Source: Gemmatimonadota bacterium
Lineage (GTDB): Bacteria; Gemmatimonadota; Gemmatimonadetes; Longimicrobiales; Gaopeijiaceae
DNA length: 64,000 nt
Direction: 5' to 3'
Assembly (NCBI GenBank): GCA_022822445.1
Contig: JAJEBR010000124.1
Coordinates: 54,791 to 118,790 of the forward strand
Shown piece after piece: positions 44,918-53,968 of this stretch; the stretch's first letter is position 1, and each line of letters starts with the position of its first letter. Both the position numbers and the translations under genes were made by a program. The notes beneath the pieces were generated by a model. It had not been told where the DNA came from. It saw only the letters and a list, made by a program, of their open reading frames with translations, and did no database searches.

Positions 44918-45696
44918 GACATCTCCACCACATCCAGGGCGGCCTCGGCGGCCGCGCGATCAACGAATGCTCTGACGACCGGATCCGCCTCGGTCTGGAA
45001 CTCCTCCGGAGTCCCGCAGAAGCGGATGTTCCCTCCCTCCAGCATGGCCACGCGCCCGCACATCCAAAGCGCGCCCTCCACATCGTGGGTGACCAGCACC
45101 GACGTGACCCGCAACTCCTCCGAGAGCGCCTTGATGAGCCGCTCGACGGCCGCCGTATTGACGGGGTCGAGGCCCGTCGTCGGCTCGTCCCACAGGAGGA
45201 TGCGCGGACGCCCGACGATGGCACGCGCGATCCCGACGCGCTTCTTCATCCCTCCGGAAAGCTCCGCCGGCAGGACCGGCATCACCTCCACGGGGTCGAG
45301 GTTGACCATCTCGAGGGCTTCCCAGATGGCCGCGGCCACCTCGCTGCTCCGCATTTGCCGGAGGCGCTCGGCCGGCAGCCCCATCTCGACGTTGCGGTAG
45401 ACGTTCAGCGAGTCGAAGAGGGCCGCGTGCTGGAAGACGTAGCCCACCTTCTCCCTAACCAGCTCCAGGGTGCCTCTGCCCCCGTAGTAGACGGAGAGCC
45501 CCGTCACCTCGACATCGCCGCGGTCCGGGACGATCAGCCCGATCGTGGTCTTGAGCAGCACGCTCTTGCCGGTCCCGGAGGGCCCGAAGAGCGCGAACAT
45601 CTCGCCCTCGAAGATGTCCAGGTCCACGCCCGAAAGCACCGGCCGCTTGAAGGCCTTGTGGGTGTTGCGGTAGCGGATGACGGGGTCGGCGTTCAT
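44914..45696 (-). CDS. mlaF: MlaF-type ABC transporter ATPase
   Basis: Cytoplasmic ATPase of the lipid transporter, 260 residues. Walker A is GPSGTGKSV, the Q-loop region VGYVFQHAALFDSLNVYRNV, the signature LSGGMKKRVGIARA, and Walker B ILLWDEPTTGLDP, with the H-loop VLVTHDVEGA. The LSGGMKKRV signature and TTGLDPV are characteristic of the MlaF/MKL family. It starts seven bases after mlaE ends and overlaps mlaD by four, fixing one operon of barrel gene, mlaE, mlaF, mlaD. Confidence 0.93.
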   Translation of the reverse strand: MNADPVIRYRNTHKAFKRPVLSGVDLDIFEGEMFALFGPSGTGKSVLLKTTIGLIVPDRGDVEVTGLSVYYGGRGTLELVREKVGYVFQHAALFDSLNVYRNVEMGLPAERLRQMRSSEVAAAIWEALEMVNLDPVEVMPVLPAELSGGMKKRVGIARAIVGRPRILLWDEPTTGLDPVNTAAVERLIKALSEELRVTSVLVTHDVEGALWMCGRVAMLEGGNIRFCGTPEEFQTEADPVVRAFVDRAAAEAALDVVEMS

Positions 45697-45703
45697 CGGT
45701 CCA

Positions 45704-46495
45704 TCACTGGAGGAAGAGGGGTGGGAACATCGCGTCGAGGATGAAGATCGTGAGGAGCTGGAACATCACCGAATCCGTGGTCGTGCGGCCCACCCCTTCG
45801 GCCCCGCCCCGCGTGCGGAAGCCCATGTGGATCGCGATCACGGGGATGGCGAAGCCGAAGGTGATCGCCTTCATGAAGGAATAGAAGATGTCCCACGACT
45901 GCCAGAAGAGGCGCGCCCCGAAGAGGAAGGTCTCGTAGCCGATGTCCAGGGACAGGTTGGCGGAGATCATTCCCGAGGTCGTTCCAATCAGGTTGGCCAG
46001 CCCCGCGAGGGCGGGCATCACCACGAGCCCGGCCAGAATCCGGGGCGCGCCGAGGATGATCAGCGGGTCACGCCCCAGCGAGCGGTAGGCGTCGATCTGC
46101 TCGGAGACGACCATCGTCCCCAGCTCGGCGGTGATGCGCGCACCCACCCGGCCGACCAGCACGACGGCCGTCAGCACGGGCCCGAGCTCCAGGACCACGC
46201 TCGTGACCGTGATACTCCCCACCACGTACAGGGGCACCGTCGAGGTGAGCTGGTAGCCGCCCTGCTGCGAGGTCACGATCCCCGTCAGGACGGCGGTGAC
46301 GATCACGATCGGCAGACTCTGCACACCCATGATCTGCAGCTGGCGCACGAACTCGCGAAACGAGACGCGAAGGCGCGCCGTGGCGGTGAAGGTGGCCCAG
46401 ACCAGAAGCCCCAGCTGCCCTGCGTGCTCGGCCCAGGACTCCCACCATCGCGCCAGCGCCCGGAGGGGACGTTCGTAGAGGCTGGCGGCGGTCAC
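45704..46495 (-). CDS. mlaE: MlaE-type ABC transporter permease
   Basis: Inner-membrane permease of 263 residues with the MlaE/YrbE fold: FRQL-like REFVRQLQIMGVQSLPIVIVTAVLTGIVTSQQ, ITVTSVVLELGPVLTAVVLVGRVGARITAELGTM (the conserved E-GPVLTALLVAGRVG-AELG-M signature), and VSEQIDAYRSLGRDPLIILGAPRILA. The frame has no ATG in reach; GTG at 46495 is chosen because it overlaps the preceding barrel gene's stop as GTGA and gives the normal family length. The lipid partner MlaC and the outer-membrane MlaA are not in the window. Confidence 0.9.
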   Translation of the reverse strand: MTAASLYERPLRALARWWESWAEHAGQLGLLVWATFTATARLRVSFREFVRQLQIMGVQSLPIVIVTAVLTGIVTSQQGGYQLTSTVPLYVVGSITVTSVVLELGPVLTAVVLVGRVGARITAELGTMVVSEQIDAYRSLGRDPLIILGAPRILAGLVVMPALAGLANLIGTTSGMISANLSLDIGYETFLFGARLFWQSWDIFYSFMKAITFGFAIPVIAIHMGFRTRGGAEGVGRTTTDSVMFQLLTIFILDAMFPPLFLQ

Positions 46496-47106
46496 CGCGG
46501 CCGCGGGCGCAGTGGGGCGTTGCGCGCTCTGGCCGGACTGACGATGACGCCCAGCGAAAGCGTCTGCTCGTTGATGGTGGTGGACCAGAACTGCTGGCGA
46601 AGCTCGACGAAGGGCAAGACCACCGGCAGAACCGGGACGCGGATGCCGGCGACCAGGCTCGCCGACCAGTCGGTATCGACGGTGCCCTCCGCCCCGTCGC
46701 TGAAACGGCCGTAGTCGGCGCCCAGCCCCAGATAGAGTGCGCTCGGGGGCGCGATCAGGACCTGCAGCCCGGCGTTGAAGGCGGAACACTCCGTGCAGCC
46801 GGGAAAGAAGTGGTCGTAGGTCCCGGCAACCGTCAGGCCGGGTGCGATGAAGTCGAGTACGGCCTCGGCGCGCCCGCCCAACCCGAAGGACCCTTCGAAG
46901 ACCCCGGTCTGGTACACCCCGTACCCACCGGCGCGGACCTGGCCGTCAGCCGTCTGCGGCACCGAGCCGGCCAACGCCAGAAGGGCGGCCCCGACGGCAC
47001 GCACGGGGACGGCGGCGCGCGGCCGGGTCGGCCCGCCCACCCGTTTTCGGTCCGCCAAATCCGCCGAACGATGCGGCGGCGCCTGCTCAGGTCCTGCGTC
47101 GTGCAC
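46492..47106 (-). CDS. Outer-membrane beta-barrel-like protein coupled to mlaE
   Basis: A secreted protein of about 204 residues with a hydrophobic signal (VGAALLALAGSVPQTADGQ). Amphipathic strands with small and aromatic residues follow (GGYGVYQTGVFEGSFGLGGRAEAVLDFIAPGLTVAGTYDHFFPG, ALYLGLGADYGRF, SASLVAGIRVPVLPVVLPFVELRQQFW), as in small barrels. Start is uncertain: GTG 47106 has a G-run upstream, GTG 47004 sits just before the signal, and GTG 47166 is the longest. Its stop overlaps the mlaE GTG, so it is the first gene of the mla operon. It could be an outer-membrane partner replacing MlaA, but that is inference from position alone. Confidence 0.65.
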   Translation of the reverse strand: MHDAGPEQAPPHRSADLADRKRVGGPTRPRAAVPVRAVGAALLALAGSVPQTADGQVRAGGYGVYQTGVFEGSFGLGGRAEAVLDFIAPGLTVAGTYDHFFPGCTECSAFNAGLQVLIAPPSALYLGLGADYGRFSDGAEGTVDTDWSASLVAGIRVPVLPVVLPFVELRQQFWSTTINEQTLSLGVIVSPARARNAPLRPRPR

Positions 47107-47211
47107 GATACCCCCCCGGTTGATTTCCCGCCATCCTGGCCACAGGTTGTACCAGCCACGCGCCACATAGGATCCCAGCCGCCACGGGCTGGTGCGCTCC
47201 TGGACCGTCTG

Positions 47212-47745
47212 ATGAATTTAACACGCCGAAGCGATGTCAACGAACGCCTGGGGGTGCTCGCGGCGCTCCTCTGCCTGGCAGCCGCCGAAGGATCGCACCC
47301 GTTTCGCCTCTCGGTCGCCGACGCGGGCATGACCGACGCGGTGCTGCACGCGCGCATCCGGTTCTTCTGGGACGACCTCCAGCTCGCCGTGATGGAGCAC
47401 ACCTCGGACACGGACTTCGAGCTCGCCGAGACCACACGGGTGGACTCGATCATCGAACGGTACATCAACGACATGCTGGTGCTCACCGCCGGGGACGCCG
47501 TGCTCCGGGGGAAGGTCACCGCGCGCGGCATCGACGAGGCCGACATCATCGACGAAGTCATGTGGTGGTACCGGGTGGAATACCCCGTGGCCGAGTCGGT
47601 CGAGCGCGTCCACGTCCACAACCGGCTTCTGTTCAACGTGTTCGAAGACCAGCGCAACCTCTTCCACCTGAAGACGCGGCGCGGCCGGGAGCGCGCCTAT
47701 TCCTTCCACCAGGGCGACGACAACGTCACGATCCGGCTGAACTAG
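47212..47745 (+). CDS. DUF6702 family protein
   Basis: A 177-residue protein matching the DUF6702 pattern found mostly in Bacteroidota and relatives. It has an N-terminal hydrophobic segment (LGVLAALLCLAAAEG), then HPFRLSVADAGMTDAVLHARIRFFWDDLQLAV, YINDMLVLTAGD, a VMWWYRVEYPVAESVERVHVHNRLLFNVFEDQRNLFHLK core, and the tail RRGRERAYSFHQGDDNVTIRL. The family is exported and of unknown function. The ATG at 47212 lacks a good Shine-Dalgarno. It is divergent from the mla operon and converges on the YVTN propeller gene. Confidence 0.75.
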   Translation: MNLTRRSDVNERLGVLAALLCLAAAEGSHPFRLSVADAGMTDAVLHARIRFFWDDLQLAVMEHTSDTDFELAETTRVDSIIERYINDMLVLTAGDAVLRGKVTARGIDEADIIDEVMWWYRVEYPVAESVERVHVHNRLLFNVFEDQRNLFHLKTRRGRERAYSFHQGDDNVTIRLN

Positions 47746-47849
47746 CAGGCCGTGTGGAATAAGTCCCCGCTGCGGGCGGTGCGGGCGACCCACGGCACCG
47801 GCAGGGGAAGTCGGTGCCCGCCGCCGATTCGCCGACGCGAGCCACCGGT

Positions 47850-47872
47850 CCGCCGGCGACACCGGCCGGCGG
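47850..47872. terminator. GC hairpin between convergent genes
   Basis: CCGCCGG (47850-47856) can pair with CCGGCGG (47866-47872) across a nine-base loop. It sits immediately before the 3' end of the YVTN propeller gene and 105 bases after the DUF6702 stop, without a T-run. A weak terminator candidate. Confidence 0.25.
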
Positions 47873-47875
47873 CGA

Positions 47876-49129
47876 TCAGCGGGGCTCCATCCTCCAGAAG
47901 ACGATCCCGCCGGCCTGCTGCCCCACCTCGACCTCCGCGACCCGCTCGAAGGCCTCCAGGTCGAAGATGTCCACCTTGCCGGGCTCGGCTCCGACGCCCT
48001 CCACCGAAACGAATGCGTAGCGGCCGTCCGGGCTGACGACGACGCCGTGGGTGACCGTGGTGGACGAAGGAGCCGTCCCCAGCGACCGGCCCGTCCCGGT
48101 GTCGAAGAACTGCACCCCCGCGCCCGCCTTGAGCGTGGCGACCAGGGTCCCGTCGTCGGGGGTGAGGGCCAGGTTGTAGGGGCCCGGGCCCGTCCCCAGG
48201 ACGCGCACCAGCGACCATGAGCCCCGGTCGATCTCCAGGATGCGCCCGCCGCGGTTGCAGGCGACGAAGAGCGAACCGCCGGTGCGGGCAGGCACGACCC
48301 AGGTGGGGGAGCAGGTCGGGGACGGATGGCCGGCGCCGGGAGCGACGTCGCCGGCGCCGGGAGCCGGCCGGCCCACCCCTGACTCGCCGTGACCCTGGTG
48401 GCCGCCCGCACCCGCACCGCCCGCCGCGGCGAGAGGCCCCTCCGTCCCCTCCGCCACCGAGAAGCGCCGCGACACCTCGAAGGTGCGGGTGTCGATCTCG
48501 ACGATCTGGTCGTCCATCATGCACGCCGAATAGAGGTAGACGCCGGAGGCGTCCAGGCGGGCACCGTGCGGCATGGTGCACGTCTCGACCTGCGCGACCT
48601 CGATCATGTCCGGGGTGTAGACGACCGACACCGTGGACGGGACCATCTCCCCGTGCAGGTTGAAGTTGGCCACGAAGGCGTAGAGCCCGTCCGGCGTAAG
48701 ATCGAGGGTGGCGGGAAAATAGCCCAGCAGGATGGGGTCGCCGACCAGCGTGTCCGGGCCCGCGTGGAACTTCCACAGCTTGCCGTCGGGCACGCCGTGC
48801 CCCGTGGTCATGAAGAGGAAGCGCCCGTCGGGGGAGAGGTTGAGACCGTGCGGCCCCTCGGTCTCCGTCGCCATTTCGCCCACGGCGATGGTGCGGTCGA
48901 GGGTGGCTCCGTCCGGTCCGAAGCGGATGCGGTGCAGAAGATCCGCCGACTCCGCGCCGACATAGACGTAGTAGTCCGCCGCGGGGGGTTCCTGGGCGCC
49001 CGCAAGCGCCATGGCGGCCGGGCCGGCGGCCGGCAACAGCGCCAACGCCACGAGGGGCGAGACCCCGCAAAGCGCCCTTCGGATGCGCTCTCCGAATCGC
49101 AATGTAAAGACAACCTTACATAATGTCAT
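47876..49129 (-). CDS. Secreted YVTN-type beta-propeller protein
   Basis: A 417-residue exported protein with a signal peptide ending about AMALAGAQ. Its propeller blades have PDGRFLFMTTGHG, LTPDGLYAFVANFN, LDASGVYLYSACMMDD, LTPDDGTLVATLKAG and VSPDGRYAFVSVEGVG, the repeated S-PDG-YAFV pattern of YVTN/NHL propellers. A Gly/His/Ala-rich, apparently disordered insert (about residues 205-245) interrupts the blades. The ATG at 49129 follows AGAGGAT closely. Ligand and function unknown. It is divergent from the CorC-like gene. Confidence 0.8.
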   Translation of the reverse strand: MTLCKVVFTLRFGERIRRALCGVSPLVALALLPAAGPAAMALAGAQEPPAADYYVYVGAESADLLHRIRFGPDGATLDRTIAVGEMATETEGPHGLNLSPDGRFLFMTTGHGVPDGKLWKFHAGPDTLVGDPILLGYFPATLDLTPDGLYAFVANFNLHGEMVPSTVSVVYTPDMIEVAQVETCTMPHGARLDASGVYLYSACMMDDQIVEIDTRTFEVSRRFSVAEGTEGPLAAAGGAGAGGHQGHGESGVGRPAPGAGDVAPGAGHPSPTCSPTWVVPARTGGSLFVACNRGGRILEIDRGSWSLVRVLGTGPGPYNLALTPDDGTLVATLKAGAGVQFFDTGTGRSLGTAPSSTTVTHGVVVSPDGRYAFVSVEGVGAEPGKVDIFDLEAFERVAEVEVGQQAGGIVFWRMEPR

Positions 49130-49337
49130 ATCCTCTTTACACTCCGCGTCTGTTTCCGTCCCGGGCGGGTCCACCGCCACCCACGCCACCGTGGTCCGCC
49201 CTCCGATCCGAAAGTGGCCGACAGGTGACCGGCCCCTCCATATTACTCCAGCTTACGGAGTGCCCGCAGCCCGGGGCAAGGGCCGTCCGCCGGATCCGGT
49301 CCGTCTCCCCGTCCATCACCCGCAACACCCGCCTGAT

Positions 49338-50567
<1,230 letters not shown>

Positions 50568-50576
50568 TGCGCCGGC

Positions 50577-51116
50577 TCAGGAACTCGCGCCCACCTCCGG
50601 AGCACCCGCCGCCTTCACCTCCGCCCTCTTGAGGCTGCGCTCCTCCATCCAGAAGGAGATGGCGAGCAGCACCGCTCCGCAGGAGATTGCCATGTCGGCC
50701 ACGTTGAAGATCGGCCAGTTCATGAAGCCCAGGTCGATCGGGCCGATGAAGTCGACGACGCCGCGGTCCCAGCGGACCCGGTCGATGAGGTTCCCGAGGG
50801 CGCCGGCGATGACCAGCGAGAGCGAAATCGTCCGCGCGTAGTCGTCGCCCCGCGCTTTGACCATCAGAACGACCATGAGCCCGAGCGCGAGACTGGCGAC
50901 CGGGATGAAGAACCAGCGCGGATCGTTGCCGATCGAGATGCCGAAGGCCATGCCGGTGTTGAATGCGAGCGTGAGGGGGACGTAACCGCCCAGGAAGTCC
51001 GGGATGGACCAGCCCGGCAACGCCGACAGCGCCTCCAGGGCCCAGCGCTTCGTCAGGATGTCCGCGAGCAGGATCGTCGGCAGCACCGCGCCGAGCATCG
51101 CCAGCTTTCGCTTCAC
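50577..51116 (-). CDS. lspA: Signal peptidase II (prolipoprotein)
   Basis: Inner-membrane aspartyl protease that removes signal peptides from lipid-modified prolipoproteins, needed for the many lipoproteins in this window. The 179-residue protein has four membrane helices. The catalytic aspartates are Asp122 (GVVDFIGPIDLGF) and Asp141 (FNVADMAIS); GNLIDRV (residues 109-114) and the FNTGMAFGI loop are conserved. The GTG at 51116 starts the protein at the usual place, with GGAG ten bases upstream. It ends ten bases after the CorC-like stop on the other strand. Confidence 0.93.
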   Translation of the reverse strand: MKRKLAMLGAVLPTILLADILTKRWALEALSALPGWSIPDFLGGYVPLTLAFNTGMAFGISIGNDPRWFFIPVASLALGLMVVLMVKARGDDYARTISLSLVIAGALGNLIDRVRWDRGVVDFIGPIDLGFMNWPIFNVADMAISCGAVLLAISFWMEERSLKRAEVKAAGAPEVGASS

Positions 51117-51202
51117 GTTTTCGGATCTCCAAAGAAGAGCCGCCCCGCCGTTCCGCGCGGGCGGACCGGGGCGGCCGGTTGATGGTATTCGGACTTGTAA
51201 GT

Positions 51203-51556
51203 GGAGGCGGCGGGAGTCGAACCCGCGTCCGCGAATGGATCCTGCAAGACCTCTACGTGCGTAGATCACCGATTGTCTTCACGTCCGGCGGGGCCGGCGA
51301 ACTGCCCTGCCGGGGCTAGCCACCTGGTGTCTCGTTCTCCGGTCCTGTGGCGCGAACCGGCGAACCAGCCCGAATCGTCGACGCCTCCGCGGTCCGCCTC
51401 GGGCGGGCAGGCCGGGAAGCGGGCTGCCTATTGGCTAGGCGGCCAGGGCCAAGTTGTCGTTGGCACTTGTTGGTTTTTCCGGGAGGATTAGCGAGGTCCC
51501 CGGACCTCGGCACGCAGCCCCACGTTCACCAGACCCGTCGAAGCCGTGTCGCCCCC
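51203..51556 (-). ncRNA. ssrA: tmRNA (transfer-messenger RNA)
   Basis: Rescues stalled ribosomes with SmpB. The minus-strand RNA starts GGGGGCGACACGGCTT, the canonical one-piece tmRNA 5' end. Its 3' end has the T-arm GGGTTCGACTCCC and CGCCTCC, which pairs with GGGGGCG to form the acceptor stem. The CCA end is not encoded. The tag frame reads from GCC at 51464 to a TAG stop at 51437-51435 and encodes ANDNLALAA, close to other bacterial tags with the C-terminal ALAA degron. It follows dusB by 11 bases and precedes lspA, all on the same strand. Confidence 0.95.
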
Positions 51557-51567
51557 TTGGCTTTCAA

Positions 51568-52701
51568 TCAGCGGCCCGGCGCGGCCGCGGTGGGCTCGCC
51601 GGCACCATCGTAACGATAAGAAGACCTCCGCTTTCGCAACACCCCTTCGCCCGCGACTTCGCCCGCGACACCTTCACCCGGGCGCGTGTTTCCCGGGCGC
51701 GGCTCCCCGCCCTCCCGGCCGCGGTGCCCTGCGAGGTACCCATCGAGCACCACCCGCACCTCCCGCAGATCACAGACCTGGAACAGGCGCTGCCTCAGGC
51801 GCCGGCCCTCCGGGATGCCCTTCGTGTACCACCCCAGGTGCTTGCGGAACTCCCGGATCGCCTTTTCCGGGTCGGGTTCGAAGGCGACCGCATTTGCCGC
51901 GTGCCGGATGCAGATCTCGAAGCGGGTGTGCAGATCCGGCTCGCCCGGCACCGGCTCGCCATCCAGCGCCGCGCGCGACTGGCCGAAGAGCCACGGCGCA
52001 CCGTGTGAGCCCCGCGCGATCATGATGCCCCGGCACCCGGTCCGTTCGCGCATCGCCCGGGCGTCCTCGCCGCACCGCACGTCCCCGTTGCCGACCACCG
52101 GGATCTCCAGCGCCTCGACCACCGCCGCGATCTCCTCCCAGCGCGCCTTCCCCGAGTACATGTCGGCCCGGGTGCGCGGGTGCAGCGTGACCATGCGGGC
52201 CCCCGCGTCCTGGCACACCCGCCCGATCGCCACCGGATCGCGGGTGGCCTCGTCGAAGCCGGACCGGATCTTGGCGGTGACCGGAAGGGGCGTCGCGCGA
52301 TCCACAGCCCGGATGATGCGCCCGACCAGCTTCAGGTCCCGCAGGCACCCCGACCCGCCGTTGCGCTTCACGACCTTCTTCACCGGGCACCCGAAGTTGA
52401 TGTCCACGAAGTCGGGCCCGTAGGTCTCGGTGACCAGCGCTGCAGCGTCCCCCATGGTCGCGGGATCGGCCCCGAAGATCTGCACCCCGATCGGACGCTC
52501 CTCTTCGTCGAAGCGGAGGTAGCTGGCGGTGCGCTCGCTGCCGCGCACGATCCCCTCGGCGCTCACGAATTCGGTCAGCACCACATCCGCGCCGAAGCTC
52601 CGGCAGAGCCTGCGGAACGGCGATTCCGAGACTCCCGCCTGGGGCGCGAGCAGGAGCGGCGTGTCCGGGTCTCCCGGGACATTGAATGGAAGCGGGTTCA
52701 T
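51568..52701 (-). CDS. dusB: tRNA-dihydrouridine synthase B
   Basis: FMN enzyme that reduces uridine to dihydrouridine in tRNA. The 377-residue protein has the N-terminal TIM-barrel entry PLLLAPQAGVSESPFRRLCRSFGAD, the active-site block FVDINFGCPVKKVVKRNGGSGCLRD (with the catalytic Cys in GGSGC), the KIRSGFDEATRD strand, LHPRTRADMYSGKARW, and VVGNGDVRCGEDARAMRERTGCRGIMIARG for FMN phosphate binding. The C-terminal extension (about residues 330-377) is rich in Gly and Arg and not conserved. The ATG at 52701 is normal for the family. It lies directly upstream of tmRNA and is divergent from the ptsN-like gene. Confidence 0.93.
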   Translation of the reverse strand: MNPLPFNVPGDPDTPLLLAPQAGVSESPFRRLCRSFGADVVLTEFVSAEGIVRGSERTASYLRFDEEERPIGVQIFGADPATMGDAAALVTETYGPDFVDINFGCPVKKVVKRNGGSGCLRDLKLVGRIIRAVDRATPLPVTAKIRSGFDEATRDPVAIGRVCQDAGARMVTLHPRTRADMYSGKARWEEIAAVVEALEIPVVGNGDVRCGEDARAMRERTGCRGIMIARGSHGAPWLFGQSRAALDGEPVPGEPDLHTRFEICIRHAANAVAFEPDPEKAIREFRKHLGWYTKGIPEGRRLRQRLFQVCDLREVRVVLDGYLAGHRGREGGEPRPGNTRPGEGVAGEVAGEGVLRKRRSSYRYDGAGEPTAAAPGR

Positions 52702-52817
52702 GTACGTAAGCTAATCGGGAGGGGCCGGCGGCGGGGACTGGCCGCGGGGGTGCGGGACGTATACCTTCGGCAACCCGCCGTCACTCCCCCTCCTGCCGGG
52801 AGCAACGCTCCACCGCC

Positions 52818-53270
52818 ATGTTTCTTCGGGACTTCCTGACCCCCGAACGGGTCGATCTTCATCTGCAGGGAACGACCAGGGACGACATCCTCGACTCCCT
52901 GGTCGGTCTGCTCGACCTCGACGAACGGTCCCGGACCACGCTGGCCCGCACCCTGCGCCGAAGGGAGAACCTCGGGTCGACGGGCATCGGCAGGGGAATT
53001 GCGATCCCCCACTGCCGGTCACTGGTCGTGAACCGCCTCCATCTGGCCTACGGGCGCCATCCCGGCGGAGTGGACTTCGAGTCGATCGACGGCAAGCCCG
53101 TTTCGCACTTCTTCCTGATCGTCGCGCCGCCGCTGGAGGTGTCCGGACAGTACCTGCCGACGCTGGGCCGCATCGCGCAGTTCGCCCGGGATCCCGAGGT
53201 GCCCGCCAGGCTGGCGGAGATGGACACGGCCGAGGAGCTCTTCAGGCTCCTGGACGTGAAGGGGGTGTGA
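52818..53270 (+). CDS. PtsN-like PTS EIIA (nitrogen/fructose type)
   Basis: A 150-residue EIIA of the Fru/Ntr family. The phosphorylated histidine is His65 in GIGRGIAIPHCRSL; the surrounding NLGSTGIGRGIAIPH motif and the C-terminal LAEMDTAEELFRLLD helix are typical. It likely receives phosphate from HPr of the operon at 59.9-63.7 kb and acts as a regulator, since no transport EIIB/C is in the window. A 16-base perfect tandem duplication spans its stop region (53253-53284). It is divergent from dusB and converges on the T9SS-domain gene. Confidence 0.85.
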   Translation: MFLRDFLTPERVDLHLQGTTRDDILDSLVGLLDLDERSRTTLARTLRRRENLGSTGIGRGIAIPHCRSLVVNRLHLAYGRHPGGVDFESIDGKPVSHFFLIVAPPLEVSGQYLPTLGRIAQFARDPEVPARLAEMDTAEELFRLLDVKGV

Positions 53271-53284
53271 CGTGAAGGGGGTGT
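53253..53284. repeat. 16-base perfect tandem duplication at the end of the ptsN-like gene
   Basis: GACGTGAAGGGGGTGT at 53253-53268 is immediately repeated at 53269-53284. The first copy encodes the last codons of the gene and the stop is read across the junction, so the copy lies after the stop. It looks like a recent slippage event. Confidence 0.85.
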
Positions 53285-53311
53285 GAGGGTCCCGCGGGGG
53301 CCTGCGGGAGG

Positions 53312-53749
53312 CTATTTGGTCACGTACATCTTGATGATGTCCGTCTCGCCATCCACGATCAGCTGCACGAGATAGACGCCCGACGCGACCAGGTTGCCGT
53401 TGCGGTCGCGCCCGTCCCAGTAGGCTTCGTAGCGGCCGGGAGCCGGGTACTCCACCTGGAGGAGCGGCAGTCCTTCGCCGTCCGGTATCGACAGGGCCAC
53501 CGGCGAGTCCACGTACTGAAGCAGGATATTGAGGATGCGTATGGAGACCGTGGGGGGCTCTCCGTCCTCGAAGAGGCGCTCCTCCAGCACGAAGGGAATC
53601 CGCGTCTCGGGATTGAAGGGGTTCGGGTAGTTCTGCTCGAGCCTGAACCCCGGATTGCGCTCGTTTTCGCGCACAGGAGGCTCTTGGGCGGACGCGTCGG
53701 CCGCACCGCCCGAAGCCAGCAGAAGAAGGACGCCAAGCACGCGTCTCAA
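53312..53749 (-). CDS. Free-standing T9SS type A sorting-domain (FlgD-like) protein
   Basis: A 145-residue protein in which nearly the whole mature chain is a Por/T9SS C-terminal sorting domain. Residues 1-22 are a signal peptide (ASAQ). Then LEQNYPNPFNPETRIPF (NPFNP at residues 43-47) leads into strands SIRILNILLQYV and LQVEYPAPGRYEAYWDGRDRNGNLVASGVYLVQL, ending in KMYVTK, which matches the family's NPFNP...WDGRD-G-VASGVYLV...KM-K pattern. Usually such domains end a large cargo protein; here there is none. The start is TTG 53749 (GTG 53740 possible). With SprA in the same window it supports a T9SS, but the role of a stand-alone domain is unclear. Confidence 0.8.
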   Translation of the reverse strand: MRRVLGVLLLLASGGAADASAQEPPVRENERNPGFRLEQNYPNPFNPETRIPFVLEERLFEDGEPPTVSIRILNILLQYVDSPVALSIPDGEGLPLLQVEYPAPGRYEAYWDGRDRNGNLVASGVYLVQLIVDGETDIIKMYVTK

Positions 53750-53968
53750 GAGATGTCCCGCCTTTTGGTTCAGTAGCGTTGGTTACGTTCGCCCCTCCCA
53801 GGGCCGCGGATTGAGGTTGCATCCCACGGGCTCATATTACCGATGACCGTCTGCCGAAGTCAAGCGGAATTCGCTCGCCGGGGTGCTGATGATGAGACAC
53901 CTGCGGGCGCTGAAGTGTTGCCTCCGGGTGTGTGGCGGCGGTGGTTGGCGAGCGGTGGAGGTGCCGGT

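Noticed and set aside
49011..49337. N-terminal extension of the CorC-like gene from the upstream ATG
   Set aside because: The extra 109 codons overlap the divergent propeller gene, are non-conserved and precede the first membrane helix of the CNNM domain.
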